From RUG626 sp964553775 (GTDB taxonomy: Bacteria; Bacillota; Clostridia; Oscillospirales; Oscillospiraceae), in the NCBI GenBank assembly GCA_964553775.1, contig CAZKLU010000027.1, forward strand, positions 1-24,055: a stretch of DNA of 24,055 bases, written 5' to 3'. This document shows positions 15,320 to 22,154 of the stretch, piece by piece. The translations under genes and the position numbers were made by a program. Position 1 is the first letter of the stretch. Each line of letters opens with the position of its first letter. The notes under the pieces were generated by a model. That model saw only the letters and a program-made list of their open reading frames with translations, was not told the origin of the DNA and ran no database searches.

Positions 15320-16285
15320 TCACGATTGATTTCCATATCCGGAAGCTGAATTGCGTTCCCAAAAAACGCCATTCACATAGCCCTGTATTCTGGTATCAGT
15401 CTCAGCCATAGCGAGCCTTTGTTCCGCCCATACGCAATACTGCGCCTCTTTCTCAATGCCGAAATAATGACGCTTCAATTTTTTAGCGACAACACTTGTT
15501 GTACCCGAACCCAGAAACGGGTCAAAAACAACATCACCCTCGGATGACGAAGCAAGAACAATTCTCGCAATAAGCTTTTCCGGTTTTTGCGTAGGGTGCG
15601 CCGTATTTTCAGCCATAGACCAAAACGGAACCGTTATATCGTCCCAAAAATTAGACGGACAGGTATCTCTGTAATTCCCGTTTTCAGTCTCCGTCCAATC
15701 CTTCGGTTTCCCATCGACGCGATAGGGGGCAATAACACGTTTCCGTATTTTCACAGCCTCAAGATTAAAGGTGTAGTTATCACCGGCAGTTGCGAACCAG
15801 ATGTCCTCCATGCTGTTTTTCCAATTTGACCTTGCGCCGCGACCTTTTTCGCGCTGCCATGTAATACGGTTTCTTACACAAAAGAATTCATTCAGCAGCT
15901 TACCAATAATCAAACTTGTTTCCCAATCACAGCAGACATATATAGAGCCGGTATCTTTCAGCAAAGGCTTTACAGCACCAAGCCACTGCCTTGAGTATTG
16001 CTCATAATCCTCGGCTTTCTTTCTGAAAAAAGTAGTATTGTTGAATGATTTAGTCATATTGTACGGTGGGTCGGCGATTATAAGATCCACACTGCGCGGA
16101 GGCAGCAGCGGACAAACAGAAAACATATCTCCAAGTATTGTTTTGTCCAACACGTTCTCAAGTGAATTTTGCTTCTCAGTAACGGAAACACAGCGTTCGA
16201 GATAAATAGCTCCCTCGCTCACAGTTGTGTCAATCGTCTTGTTTCTTTCCGCCTTTTCACTTGCCTTTGCTTTTGTACTTGACAT
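15320..16285 (-). CDS. site-specific DNA methyltransferase, beta class (N6-adenine or N4-cytosine)
   Basis: A 321-aa S-adenosylmethionine-dependent DNA amino-methyltransferase. The catalytic motif DPPYN (72-76) precedes HPTQKPE (230-236) and the SAM-binding FDPFLGSGTT (254-263). That motif order defines the beta class (family knowledge); DPPY favours adenine-N6. A Lys-rich N-terminal 45 residues precede the domain. The start follows AAAGGA at good spacing and an extended -10 promoter. No restriction endonuclease is recognisable on either side, so it looks solitary. The recognition sequence cannot be read from the protein. It lies on the chromosomal side of the candidate att site, so it may not belong to the element to its right. 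Confidence 0.92.
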   Translation of the reverse strand: MSSTKAKASEKAERNKTIDTTVSEGAIYLERCVSVTEKQNSLENVLDKTILGDMFSVCPLLPPRSVDLIIADPPYNMTKSFNNTTFFRKKAEDYEQYSRQWLGAVKPLLKDTGSIYVCCDWETSLIIGKLLNEFFCVRNRITWQREKGRGARSNWKNSMEDIWFATAGDNYTFNLEAVKIRKRVIAPYRVDGKPKDWTETENGNYRDTCPSNFWDDITVPFWSMAENTAHPTQKPEKLIARIVLASSSEGDVVFDPFLGSGTTSVVAKKLKRHYFGIEKEAQYCVWAEQRLAMAETDTRIQGYVNGVFWERNSASGYGNQS

Positions 16286-16309
16286 AGCTATATCCTTTCT
16301 TTTTTTCTT

Positions 16310-16318
16310 ATTATATCA
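16310..16318 (-). promoter_or_regulatory. extended -10 promoter of the methyltransferase
   Basis: On the minus strand TGATATAAT is an extended -10 box 25 bases before the start codon. No good -35 is present, as is usual for this promoter type. Confidence 0.55.
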
Positions 16319-16555
16319 CCTTCCTCCGACTTTGAAAAGCGGTAATTTGCAAAGTTTATTTTAGTCCTCAAAATTACGGATTGTGAACATCACGCCGCCG
16401 TTGTCAAACCGTTAGTATGAAGGAATCTCCGCCGTATCGCCACATATTGGGCAATTTTCGATTGTAAAACGATACTTTAGCCGTGAACATTCTCAAAATA
16501 GATAATCGCGGAATAAAAATAACCGCACGGGCGCGTTGCAATAGCCGCCGCTCAT

Positions 16556-16593
16556 TAAAATAAAAACCGCCAGAATCAAACGATTTTGGCGGC
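16556..16593 (-). terminator. rho-independent terminator, originally of a tRNA-Thr gene
   Basis: On the minus strand an 11-bp stem (16592-16582 with 16577-16567, one G-U, 4-nt loop) runs into TTTTTATTTT. It lies seven bases after the CCA end of the tRNA fragment. No other minus-strand gene feeds into it, so it is best explained as the terminator of the disrupted tRNA gene. Confidence 0.82.
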
Positions 16594-16599
16594 ATATTC

Positions 16600-16644
16600 T
16601 GGAGCTGCTATCCAGATTTGAACCGGAGATCTCATCCTTTCCAA
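16600..16644 (-). other. 3' half of tRNA-Thr(GGT): candidate att site of an integrated element
   Basis: Read on the minus strand the segment gives the end of an anticodon loop (TTGGA), an anticodon-stem 3' arm (AAGGATG), a T arm (TCCGG, loop TTCAAAT, CTGGA), an acceptor 3' strand TAGCAGC, discriminator T and CCA. It matches from memory the 3' half of a clostridial tRNA-Thr(GGT). No 5' half, D arm or matching GCTGC acceptor strand lies upstream, so it is not a functional tRNA. Loss of identity inside the anticodon loop is typical of tyrosine-recombinase att sites. The adjacent original terminator implies the element lies to the right. Confidence 0.75.
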
Positions 16645-16778
16645 TATTTTTGGCTACTTTATTCTATCACATCTTGCCGTAGTTTGATGTAGTTTATTCC
16701 TATAATAGAGTATCAATCCCTTCCGCGTCAAGAGATCTGCGGTGATATTGTCAAACCTCCGCCGCATGAGCTGTCAAT
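16645..16778. other. element end, no gene seen
   Basis: This is the sequence immediately inside the candidate att site. GTAGTTT occurs twice with 10-bp periodicity (16679-16685 and 16689-16695), which could be integrase arm-type sites (inference). No integrase gene is visible here. Together with 16319-16599 it makes up the gap between the methyltransferase and the small gene at 16779; outside the tRNA fragment and its terminator I see nothing else. Confidence 0.4.
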
Positions 16779-16916
16779 CTATGCTTGCTTTACCAACTCA
16801 TTCCTGATTCTCTTTATCTCGCTCTCAATAGACTCTAATTCTGCGTCAAACTCCTCCCGCAGCCGCTTGAGTTCGCTCATCTCATTGAACTTCGCGTCCA
16901 GTTCGTGTGCGTTCAT
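16779..16916 (-). CDS. 45-aa charged coiled-coil protein
   Basis: Too short for usual gene callers, but supported by an excellent AAAGGAG ribosome site nine bases before the ATG. The peptide is almost entirely helical, with heptad-like Leu/Ile spacing and alternating charges (ELDAKFNEMSELKRLREEF, ESIESEIKRIRNEL). Small proteins of this kind are frequent in clostridial mobile elements; the function is unknown to me. A 15-bp palindrome (16981-16995) lies over its possible promoter. Confidence 0.65.
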   Translation of the reverse strand: MNAHELDAKFNEMSELKRLREEFDAELESIESEIKRIRNELVKQA

Positions 16917-16980
16917 CGTGTCGTACTCCTTTCATATGGGAGTTTTCCCCCTGTTGTGATTATTTTATGCACCGATGTTT

Positions 16981-16995
16981 GTGAATATCATTCAC
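16981..16995. promoter_or_regulatory. palindromic operator-like site
   Basis: GTGAAT-ATC-ATTCAC is a perfect 6-bp inverted repeat around three bases. On the minus strand it covers ATGATA, a possible -35 that lies 18 bases before TAAAAT (near 16963). A bound regulator would block transcription of the 45-aa gene (inference). Confidence 0.4.
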
Positions 16996-17064
16996 TTGAT
17001 AATGTGCATTTGTGTGCAACAATCAAATTATGAAAGAGTGACCTGTTTTTAATTGCTCCGTAAA

Positions 17065-17469
17065 ATGGACGAAGCGAATCGTGTGCCGTTTAAGTATGAT
17101 AAGGCATTGAAGCTGTTGAAAAAAGAGGTGTATCAACATACACTATTAGAAAAAACGGTCTTATTTCTCAGACAGCTCTTACGAAAACGAAAAGGGATGA
17201 AGGGAATATTGACGCAAGGACACTTGAACATCTTTGCTCTGTTTAACTGACAATCCTGCGAACTGCTTGAATATGTACCGCCTTACAAAATGGGTTATGT
17301 GTCGGCATATTTGCAAGGAATCACCTCCGGCGGAGAAGCAAACGAATCATTTTGCGAGAATATGTATCGGAAGTATCTCAACAATTCTGACCGTGGAGAT
17401 TTCGTTTCTCTGGACGATACTGTAAAAGAAATGCGGTTGCCGCCCAAAGGCAGAAGCGTAACGATATAA
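17065..17469 (+). pseudogene. frameshifted Cro/CI-type helix-turn-helix gene
   Basis: Three frames must be joined to read one protein. It begins ANRVPFKYDKALKLLKK. After an A6 run (17119-17124) the reading moves to RGVSTYTIRKNGLISQTAL and NIDARTLEHLCSV. After TTT (17242-17244) it moves to TDNPANCLEYVPPY. The joined product matches the small single-domain XRE regulators that start with YDKLWKLL and end with EYVP. The last frame continues openly to a TAA at 17469 through sequence I do not recognise (SGGEANESFCENMYRKYL). Both shifts lie in homopolymers, so an assembly error is possible. 17470-17661 holds nothing I can identify. Confidence 0.65.
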
Positions 17470-17661
17470 GTTGACCGCTTTCCGGCAGCGGTACTCTGGC
17501 TTAAATTACAGTTCTTGTAATGAATAACTAGCTTCATTCTTGGCTGTACGGAATCGATTTTGCTGCTCAAAACACTATGACCGCTTGAATGTCAACCGCA
17601 CACTCATTAAAGCCCTTGGTAACGGCTGACGCAATTTTTTCAAGCTGATTCTATGGTAAAA

Positions 17662-17922
17662 TCAATCTGTTCCCTCCTTGGCTTCTACAAACCATCTGTT
17701 CCCCTCTTGGAACAGAAAAGATTCATGCCCCCTGATGATAACCGTGTAGCGGATGCCCCCGCCCCCGACTTTTGCCGAGGCAGCGCGGCATTTATATTTG
17801 ATCCGTTCAATCTCAAAAATGCGCCCATTGTTCCAGCGGATTAGCCGGGGGCAAACAGAACCGTCCTCGTCAACATCGAGATTGACAGAAACATACGCCT
17901 TGCGGCACATTGCCTCCTGCAT
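17662..17922 (-). CDS. 86-aa conserved-type protein of the damage-response cassette, function unknown
   Basis: The start is chosen at an ATG with GGAGGTG five bases upstream; upstream in-frame codons pass through the promoter region. The small basic beta-rich protein has KAYVSVNLDVDEDG, RLIRWNNGRIFEIERI, GGGGIRYTVIIRGHESFLF and NRWFVEAKEG. I recall similar proteins beside XRE/ImmA/Y-family polymerase clusters in gut clostridia, but know no assigned function. It is transcribed leftward from a consensus promoter (18044-18072) that faces the promoter of the XRE gene, so it probably shares that control. Confidence 0.72.
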   Translation of the reverse strand: MQEAMCRKAYVSVNLDVDEDGSVCPRLIRWNNGRIFEIERIKYKCRAASAKVGGGGIRYTVIIRGHESFLFQEGNRWFVEAKEGTD

Positions 17923-17980
17923 ATTAACACCTCCATCAAAAATTATTCCTCCAACACATGGACAACCTTTCATGTTTCTA

Positions 17981-18009
17981 TTGACATACACAATTTCATG
18001 TGTTAAAAT
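17981..18009 (+). promoter_or_regulatory. rightward promoter of the XRE/ImmA operon
   Basis: TTGACA (17981-17986), a 17-base spacer and TAAAAT (18004-18009). The spacer holds TTTCATGT and an ACACA...TGTGT repeat. Transcription would start near 18016 and run through the opposing promoter towards the XRE gene. Confidence 0.75.
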
Positions 18010-18043
18010 ATAATCACGAACAAGATTTCGTGTCAATAATGCC

Positions 18044-18072
18044 ATTATAACACGAACGTGTTTTCATGTCAA
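18044..18072 (-). promoter_or_regulatory. leftward consensus promoter of the 86-aa gene
   Basis: On the minus strand TTGACA (18067-18072), a 17-base spacer and TATAAT (18044-18049) match both hexamers perfectly at ideal spacing. The ACACGTTCGTGT dyad fills the spacer, so a bound repressor would occlude polymerase. It points at the rightward promoter 35 bases away. Confidence 0.8.
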
Positions 18073-18126
18073 TAGGTTTTGTGAAAAAGTGTTCGTGCCC
18101 GTCAAAAGTGAAGAAAGAGGTGCCTT

Positions 18127-18543
18127 ATGCAATTCAAAGACAGGTTAAAAGAAAAGCGTCTTGAAGCAAATCTGACCCAGCCTGAACTGGCTAAATTAGC
18201 CGGTGTCACCACACGCACAATTCAGAACTATGAACTGGGGAAGCGCAAACCATCCAACATGGAAGTGCTGCAGAAGATCGCGGACGCACTCCATACCACG
18301 ACGGAGTATCTTCTTGGCAGCAGCGGCATCTATACCGCCCTGGCATATGAACGGGGCGGCGCAAAAGCGTCGCGAGACATAGATGTGCTTGTCAGTGAGG
18401 TGAGCGGGCTGTTCGCCGGCGGCGAGTTGAGTGAGGACGCAATGGATGGGGCGATGAAGGCATTGAATGACGCTTACTGGATTGCCAAGGAAAGGAATAA
18501 GAAGTACACACCGAAGAAGTATTTGAAGAAAACAGGAGAATGA
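18127..18543 (+). CDS. XRE-family transcriptional regulator (ImmR-like)
   Basis: A 138-aa protein. Residues about 5-62 are a Cro/CI helix-turn-helix (RLKEKRLEANLTQPELAKLA, TTRTIQNYELGKRKPS) followed by LHTTTEYLLG. The C-terminal half is helical, with no LexA-type Ser/Lys protease residues visible. The start has AGAGGTG at suitable spacing. It is followed after 48 bases by an ImmA/IrrE-like peptidase, the arrangement of phage and ICE repressors that are inactivated by a partner protease (ImmR/ImmA of ICEBs1). Operator repeats upstream suggest that it controls itself and the facing gene (inference). Confidence 0.88.
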   Translation: MQFKDRLKEKRLEANLTQPELAKLAGVTTRTIQNYELGKRKPSNMEVLQKIADALHTTTEYLLGSSGIYTALAYERGGAKASRDIDVLVSEVSGLFAGGELSEDAMDGAMKALNDAYWIAKERNKKYTPKKYLKKTGE

Positions 18544-18591
18544 TATATCTTCTCATCTCTTTAGATACCTCTGTTCCCGATTGGAGGTGGG

Positions 18592-19104
18592 ATGATGAGT
18601 GCGGAACAGCTTGCCATTGTTGGCGGCAGCCTTGTGAAGCGGTGCGGTACGAGAGACCCCTTTATTATTGCTGAGGACATTGGAGCGATTGTACGTTTCT
18701 GCGATGATTTCGGTTCGTTGAAAGGGATGTACCGCGTTATCAAACGAAACCGTTTTATATTTATCAATAATCAGCTTTCCGAACAGATGCAGAAAATCGT
18801 CTGCGCCCACGAACTGGGACACGACCAGCTCCACCGCGCTTTGGCAGAGAACGACACCCTTCATGAATTTATGCTTTATGACATGAGGACAAAGCCGGAG
18901 TACGAAGCTAATATTGTCGCGTCGGAAATTCTGCTCGATAATGATGAACTGCTCGACTACATTTATCATTACCGTTATTCTGCGGAACAAATTGCCCGTG
19001 CCATGCACACAGACATAAACCTTGTCGCTCTGAAAATTGCACACCTCAATCTTCTCGGCTACGATCTCAGACCAATTGAACACAAGAGCGATTTCTTAAA
19101 ATGA
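18592..19104 (+). CDS. ImmA/IrrE-family zinc metallopeptidase
   Basis: A 170-aa protein with the zinc-protease motif HELGH (73-77) in VCAHELGHDQLH. A downstream Glu in KPEYEANIVASEILL (101-115) is the expected third ligand region. Family members cleave XRE repressors after DNA damage or other signals, and the gene directly follows such a repressor. GGAGGTGGG precedes two adjacent ATGs (18592 and 18595). The second has better spacing, so the true start may be one codon later. The 3' end overlaps the next, broken, frame by ATGA. Confidence 0.88.
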   Translation: MMSAEQLAIVGGSLVKRCGTRDPFIIAEDIGAIVRFCDDFGSLKGMYRVIKRNRFIFINNQLSEQMQKIVCAHELGHDQLHRALAENDTLHEFMLYDMRTKPEYEANIVASEILLDNDELLDYIYHYRYSAEQIARAMHTDINLVALKIAHLNLLGYDLRPIEHKSDFLK

Positions 19105-19318
19105 AAACAGAGTACTTTATGAAATACTTGCCGTACAGCTCCTTGGGAATTCTGGATAAGAATGTGAAAAATGCGGAACATATGCTTATGCACCCGAATC
19201 AATCGGAGATTTCCGGCACATAAAGCGTTATCAATTTGAAATGATGGGCGTTGTCTATCAGTCTCACGGAAATAAAAATGTCCCGATCGACTTCGGTATT
19301 GTAGAAACCGGACAATGA
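19101..19318 (+). pseudogene. frameshifted small gene with a CxxC motif, unidentified
   Basis: An ATG overlapping the ImmA-like stop starts KTEYFMKYLPYSSLGILDK. Near 19158-19163 the sensible reading moves by one base to ECEKCGTYAYAPESIGDFR, then RYQFEMMGVVYQSHG, and ends at TGA 19316-19318. Restoring one A would give about 72 residues with CEKC. The intact open frame stops at 19223 after 40 codons. Translational coupling and protein-like composition in both parts suggest a recently broken gene or an assembly error. The function is unknown. Confidence 0.5.
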
Positions 19319-19381
19319 ATAAAAGCAAGATTTGACGAGCCAATTATGCAAAACAAGAAATACGAAAACAGGAGGCAAATT

Positions 19382-19861
19382 ATGAGCAGAAAATTAGTAG
19401 CATACTTCTCTGCAAGCGGCACGACCGCAAAAGTGGCAGAGACTTTATCCGAGGCGATTGGAGCAGACATCTATGAAATCGCACCGGCTGTCCCTTATAC
19501 CAAGGCTGACCTTGATTGGGCGGACAGGAAATCCCGCAGCACCATTGAGATGAATGATCCGGCATCCCGCCCGACTATCAAAGATGTTTGTGCCAATATG
19601 GATGATTATGACATTGTGTTCGTAGGTTTTCCGATTTGGTGGTACGTCGCGCCGTCGATTATCAATACATTTCTTGAAAGCTACGATTTAACCGGAAAGA
19701 CCATAATTCCGTTTGCCACCTCCGGCGGCAGCGGGATGGGAAAGACAAATGAACGGCTCCAGCCAAGCTGTCCAAACTCCAAGCTGCTGGAAGGCAAGGT
19801 TTTTAAGGTAGATATGAGCAAGGCTGATATTGGCGCATGGGTAGATAGTCTCAACCTCTAA
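19382..19861 (+). CDS. flavodoxin family protein
   Basis: A 159-aa FMN-binding fold. The phosphate-binding loop YFSASGTTAKVAE (8-20) is at the N-terminus. The second flavin contact region DIVFVGFPIWWYVAPSIINT lies mid-protein, and IIPFATSGGSGMG lies near the third loop. The start has AGGAGG nine bases upstream; an earlier in-frame ATG at 19346 has none. It is likely a long-chain flavodoxin or NAD(P)H-dependent flavin reductase acting in the cytoplasm. Its place inside a DNA-damage cassette is unusual but could reflect oxidative stress (inference). Confidence 0.9.
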   Translation: MSRKLVAYFSASGTTAKVAETLSEAIGADIYEIAPAVPYTKADLDWADRKSRSTIEMNDPASRPTIKDVCANMDDYDIVFVGFPIWWYVAPSIINTFLESYDLTGKTIIPFATSGGSGMGKTNERLQPSCPNSKLLEGKVFKVDMSKADIGAWVDSLNL

Positions 19862-19882
19862 ACAGACAGGAGGATTTGTAAA

Positions 19883-20170
19883 ATGAAAAAGTATAAGCTG
19901 CTGGGCGCAGACGGAAAAGAATATCTCTCTGACACGTTGGGAACATATGGCGGCAACGCCAAACTAAAAATTTACGGACGGCTCGACTGTCCCTCCGCGC
20001 TCTCTACTATCAGGAGGTTTCCGGGAAGCTACGAAAAATCCCGCGTATTCTTTGCGGATGAAAAGGCAGCCCTTGCCGCGGGGTTTAGACCATGTGGAAA
20101 TTGCCTGAGAGAAAAATATCGTGAATACATAGCTGATCCGAATGCGTATAGGAAAAAGTTTGGTTTATGA
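19883..20170 (+). CDS. small protein resembling the Ada metal-binding domain
   Basis: A 95-aa protein with an AGGAGG ribosome site, 21 bases after the flavodoxin gene. The core RVFFADEKAALAAGFRPCGNC (54-74) closely follows the Ada zinc-binding domain pattern (RFF..PAEAIAAGYRPCKRC). LDCPSAL (35-41) supplies another Cys. Cysteines are at 36, 71 and 74, so only three of the four Ada zinc ligands are evident and the spacing of the first differs. Methylphosphotriester repair should therefore not be assumed. Lying directly before a lesion-bypass polymerase, it fits a damage role (inference). Confidence 0.75.
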   Translation: MKKYKLLGADGKEYLSDTLGTYGGNAKLKIYGRLDCPSALSTIRRFPGSYEKSRVFFADEKAALAAGFRPCGNCLREKYREYIADPNAYRKKFGL

Positions 20171-20220
20171 AATTGTGAATTGGGATTTCTGTAAAGAATA
20201 ACCTGAAAGGAGACCGGAGC

Positions 20221-21726
20221 ATGAAAGAACGCACCTATATCGCAATCGACCTGAAATCGTTTTATGCCTCGGTTGAGTGCCGTGAGCGCGGCTTGGATCC
20301 GCTGGATACGAACCTTGTTGTTGCCGATGAAAGCCGGACTGATAAGACTATCTGCCTTGCGGTTACTCCTACCCTCAAAAGCTACGGTATTTCGGGACGG
20401 GCGCGGCTCTTTGAAGTGAAGCAGCAGGTAAAAGAGGCAAACGCAGGACGCCGATTCGATGCGCCGGGGCGAAAGTTAGACGGTGAGTCTTGTTTCTATT
20501 CCGAGTTGACCGCAAACCCCAAGCTGGCAATATCATTTATAATCGCGCCTCCGCGAATGGCTTATTACATTGAGTACAGTACACGGATTTACAGCATTTA
20601 CATGAAATATGTCGCACCGGAGGACATCATCGTGTACTCCATTGATGAGGTTTTCATGGATGTCACAGATTACCTTAACACCTACAATCTATCCGCCCAT
20701 GACCTTGCAATGAAGATCATCCTCGATGTTCTGAACAGCACCGGCATCACCGCAACGGCGGGAATCGGCACAAATCTCTATCTCTGCAAAGTAGCTATGG
20801 ACATTGTAGCCAAGCATATCCCGGCAGGCAATAACGGCGTAAGGATTGCGGAGCTAAACGAGATGAGCTACCGACAGATTCTCTGGACGCATCAGCCTTT
20901 AACCGATTTCTGGAGGGTCGGAAGAGGTTATGCAAAGAAACTTGAAGAAAACGGGATGTTCACGATGGGTGATGTGGCGCGGCGGTCTGTCACGGACGAG
21001 GACTTACTCTATAAGCTGTTTGGAAAAAACGCCGAACTGCTAATAGATCATGCGTGGGGATGGGAACCCTGCACAGTGGACGCGATAAAGGCATACCATC
21101 CCAGTACCAACAGCCTTGGCTCAGGGCAGGTACTGCACCAGCCATACGAAGCGGAAAAGGCAAAGCTTGTTCTCCGTGAAATGGCTGATTTGCTTGTATT
21201 GGATTTAGTTGATAAAGGACTTGTTACCGACCAGATTGTTGTTACAATTGGATACGATGTTGAAAATCTTACCGATCCAAATCGGATCAAAATCTGTCAC
21301 AGTGAAGTTGTGCGCGACCACTACGGACGCAAAATTCCAAAGCACTCACATGGCACAATCAATCTCGGCAAGCATACATCGTCCACTAAGAAAATTACAG
21401 AGGCGGCATTGAAGCTATTTGACCAAATTGTAGATGAAAAATTGCTGATCCGCAGGCTGAACATCACCGCAAACAATGTCATTAGCGAATCCGATGCAAA
21501 ACAAGAAGTTCTATGTGAGCAGCTCGACCTTTTTACAGACTATGATGCTCTTGAAGCTAAACGTGAACGGGAACAGACGGAGCTTGACAGGGAAAAGAAA
21601 ATGCAAAAGGCTATGCTGACCATCAAAAAGAAGTTTGGGAAAAACGCTATTCTCAAAGGGATGAATCTCGAAGAAGGCGCAACGGCGCGTGACCGCAACT
21701 CGCAGATCGGAGGTCATAAGGCATGA
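20221..21726 (+). CDS. Y-family (UmuC/DinB-like) DNA polymerase
   Basis: A translesion DNA polymerase of 501 aa. Catalytic carboxylates are Asp10 in YIAIDLKSFYASVE and Asp142-Glu143 in VYSIDEVFMDVT. TAGIGTNLYLCKVAMD and the helix-hairpin-helix region follow, and then the little finger (about 300-420). A clamp-binding pentapeptide QLDLF (434-438) sits in the C-terminal tail, after which a charged coiled-coil segment (EAKREREQTELDREKKMQ) follows. It resembles the UmuC-type group of gram-positive elements. The start follows AAGGAGA. The 3' end overlaps the YolD-like gene by ATGA, which is the usual partner. Confidence 0.93.
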   Translation: MKERTYIAIDLKSFYASVECRERGLDPLDTNLVVADESRTDKTICLAVTPTLKSYGISGRARLFEVKQQVKEANAGRRFDAPGRKLDGESCFYSELTANPKLAISFIIAPPRMAYYIEYSTRIYSIYMKYVAPEDIIVYSIDEVFMDVTDYLNTYNLSAHDLAMKIILDVLNSTGITATAGIGTNLYLCKVAMDIVAKHIPAGNNGVRIAELNEMSYRQILWTHQPLTDFWRVGRGYAKKLEENGMFTMGDVARRSVTDEDLLYKLFGKNAELLIDHAWGWEPCTVDAIKAYHPSTNSLGSGQVLHQPYEAEKAKLVLREMADLLVLDLVDKGLVTDQIVVTIGYDVENLTDPNRIKICHSEVVRDHYGRKIPKHSHGTINLGKHTSSTKKITEAALKLFDQIVDEKLLIRRLNITANNVISESDAKQEVLCEQLDLFTDYDALEAKREREQTELDREKKMQKAMLTIKKKFGKNAILKGMNLEEGATARDRNSQIGGHKA

Positions 21727-22154
21727 ACCCTTACGACGATATAATCAATCTTCCGCACCATGTATCAACCAAAAGACCGCAAATGTCGATGTCAGATCGA
21801 GCAGCGCAGTTTTCCCCATTCGCCGCTTTGACCGGGTACAGCGATGCGGTTGAAGAAACATCCCGTCTTACAGATGAAAAGATAGAGCTGGATGAATCGT
21901 TAAAATCCGTATTGGATATGAAACAACGAATCCTTATGGATTCAGTTTCCAAGCATCCGGAAATAACCGTGACATATTTTAAGAAGGATGACAAAAAAGC
22001 CGGAGGAAAGTATCTGACAGTTACCGGCAATCTGAAAAAACTGGATGAATATGAGTGTGATATTATTTTTACAAGCGGTGTAAAAATCCCCTTTAATGAC
22101 ATTGTGGATATTTCAAGCGATTTATTCCGTGAAATTTCGGATATATACGATTGA
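21723..22154 (+). CDS. YolD-like protein
   Basis: A 143-aa protein characteristically encoded next to Y-family polymerases in Firmicutes, with a proposed UmuD-like accessory role (family knowledge, not demonstrated by sequence). It has the N-terminal signature HHVSTKRPQMSMSDRAAQFSPFAALTGY followed by a beta-barrel region with YLTVTGNLKKLDEYECDI and a C-terminal IPFNDIVDIS. GGAGGT lies upstream, and the start overlaps the polymerase stop codon, indicating coupled translation. Confidence 0.88.
   Translation: MNPYDDIINLPHHVSTKRPQMSMSDRAAQFSPFAALTGYSDAVEETSRLTDEKIELDESLKSVLDMKQRILMDSVSKHPEITVTYFKKDDKKAGGKYLTVTGNLKKLDEYECDIIFTSGVKIPFNDIVDISSDLFREISDIYD

Larger units (their letters stand above)
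17968..18098. promoter_or_regulatory. operator array between the 86-aa gene and the XRE gene
   Basis: TTTCRTGT occurs four times on the plus strand (17968, 17994, 18026 and 18062). Inverted or related copies are TCACGAAC (18014), ACACGAAC (18050) and GTTCGTG (18091). Two form dyads: CACGAA-N6-TTCGTG (18015-18032) and ACACG-AA-CGTGT (18050-18061). CGAAC-N4-TTTCG resembles the Firmicute LexA box CGAACRNRYGTTYG with two mismatches, so the binder may be the neighbouring XRE protein, LexA, or both. Confidence 0.65.

Noticed and set aside
15106..15372. 88-codon minus-strand frame overlapping the methyltransferase 3' end
   Set aside because: It has no ribosome site, composition unlike neighbouring proteins, and no recognisable restriction-enzyme residues.
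16600..16644. A functional tRNA gene
   Set aside because: The D arm, the anticodon-stem 5' arm and the acceptor 5' strand are missing upstream on the minus strand.
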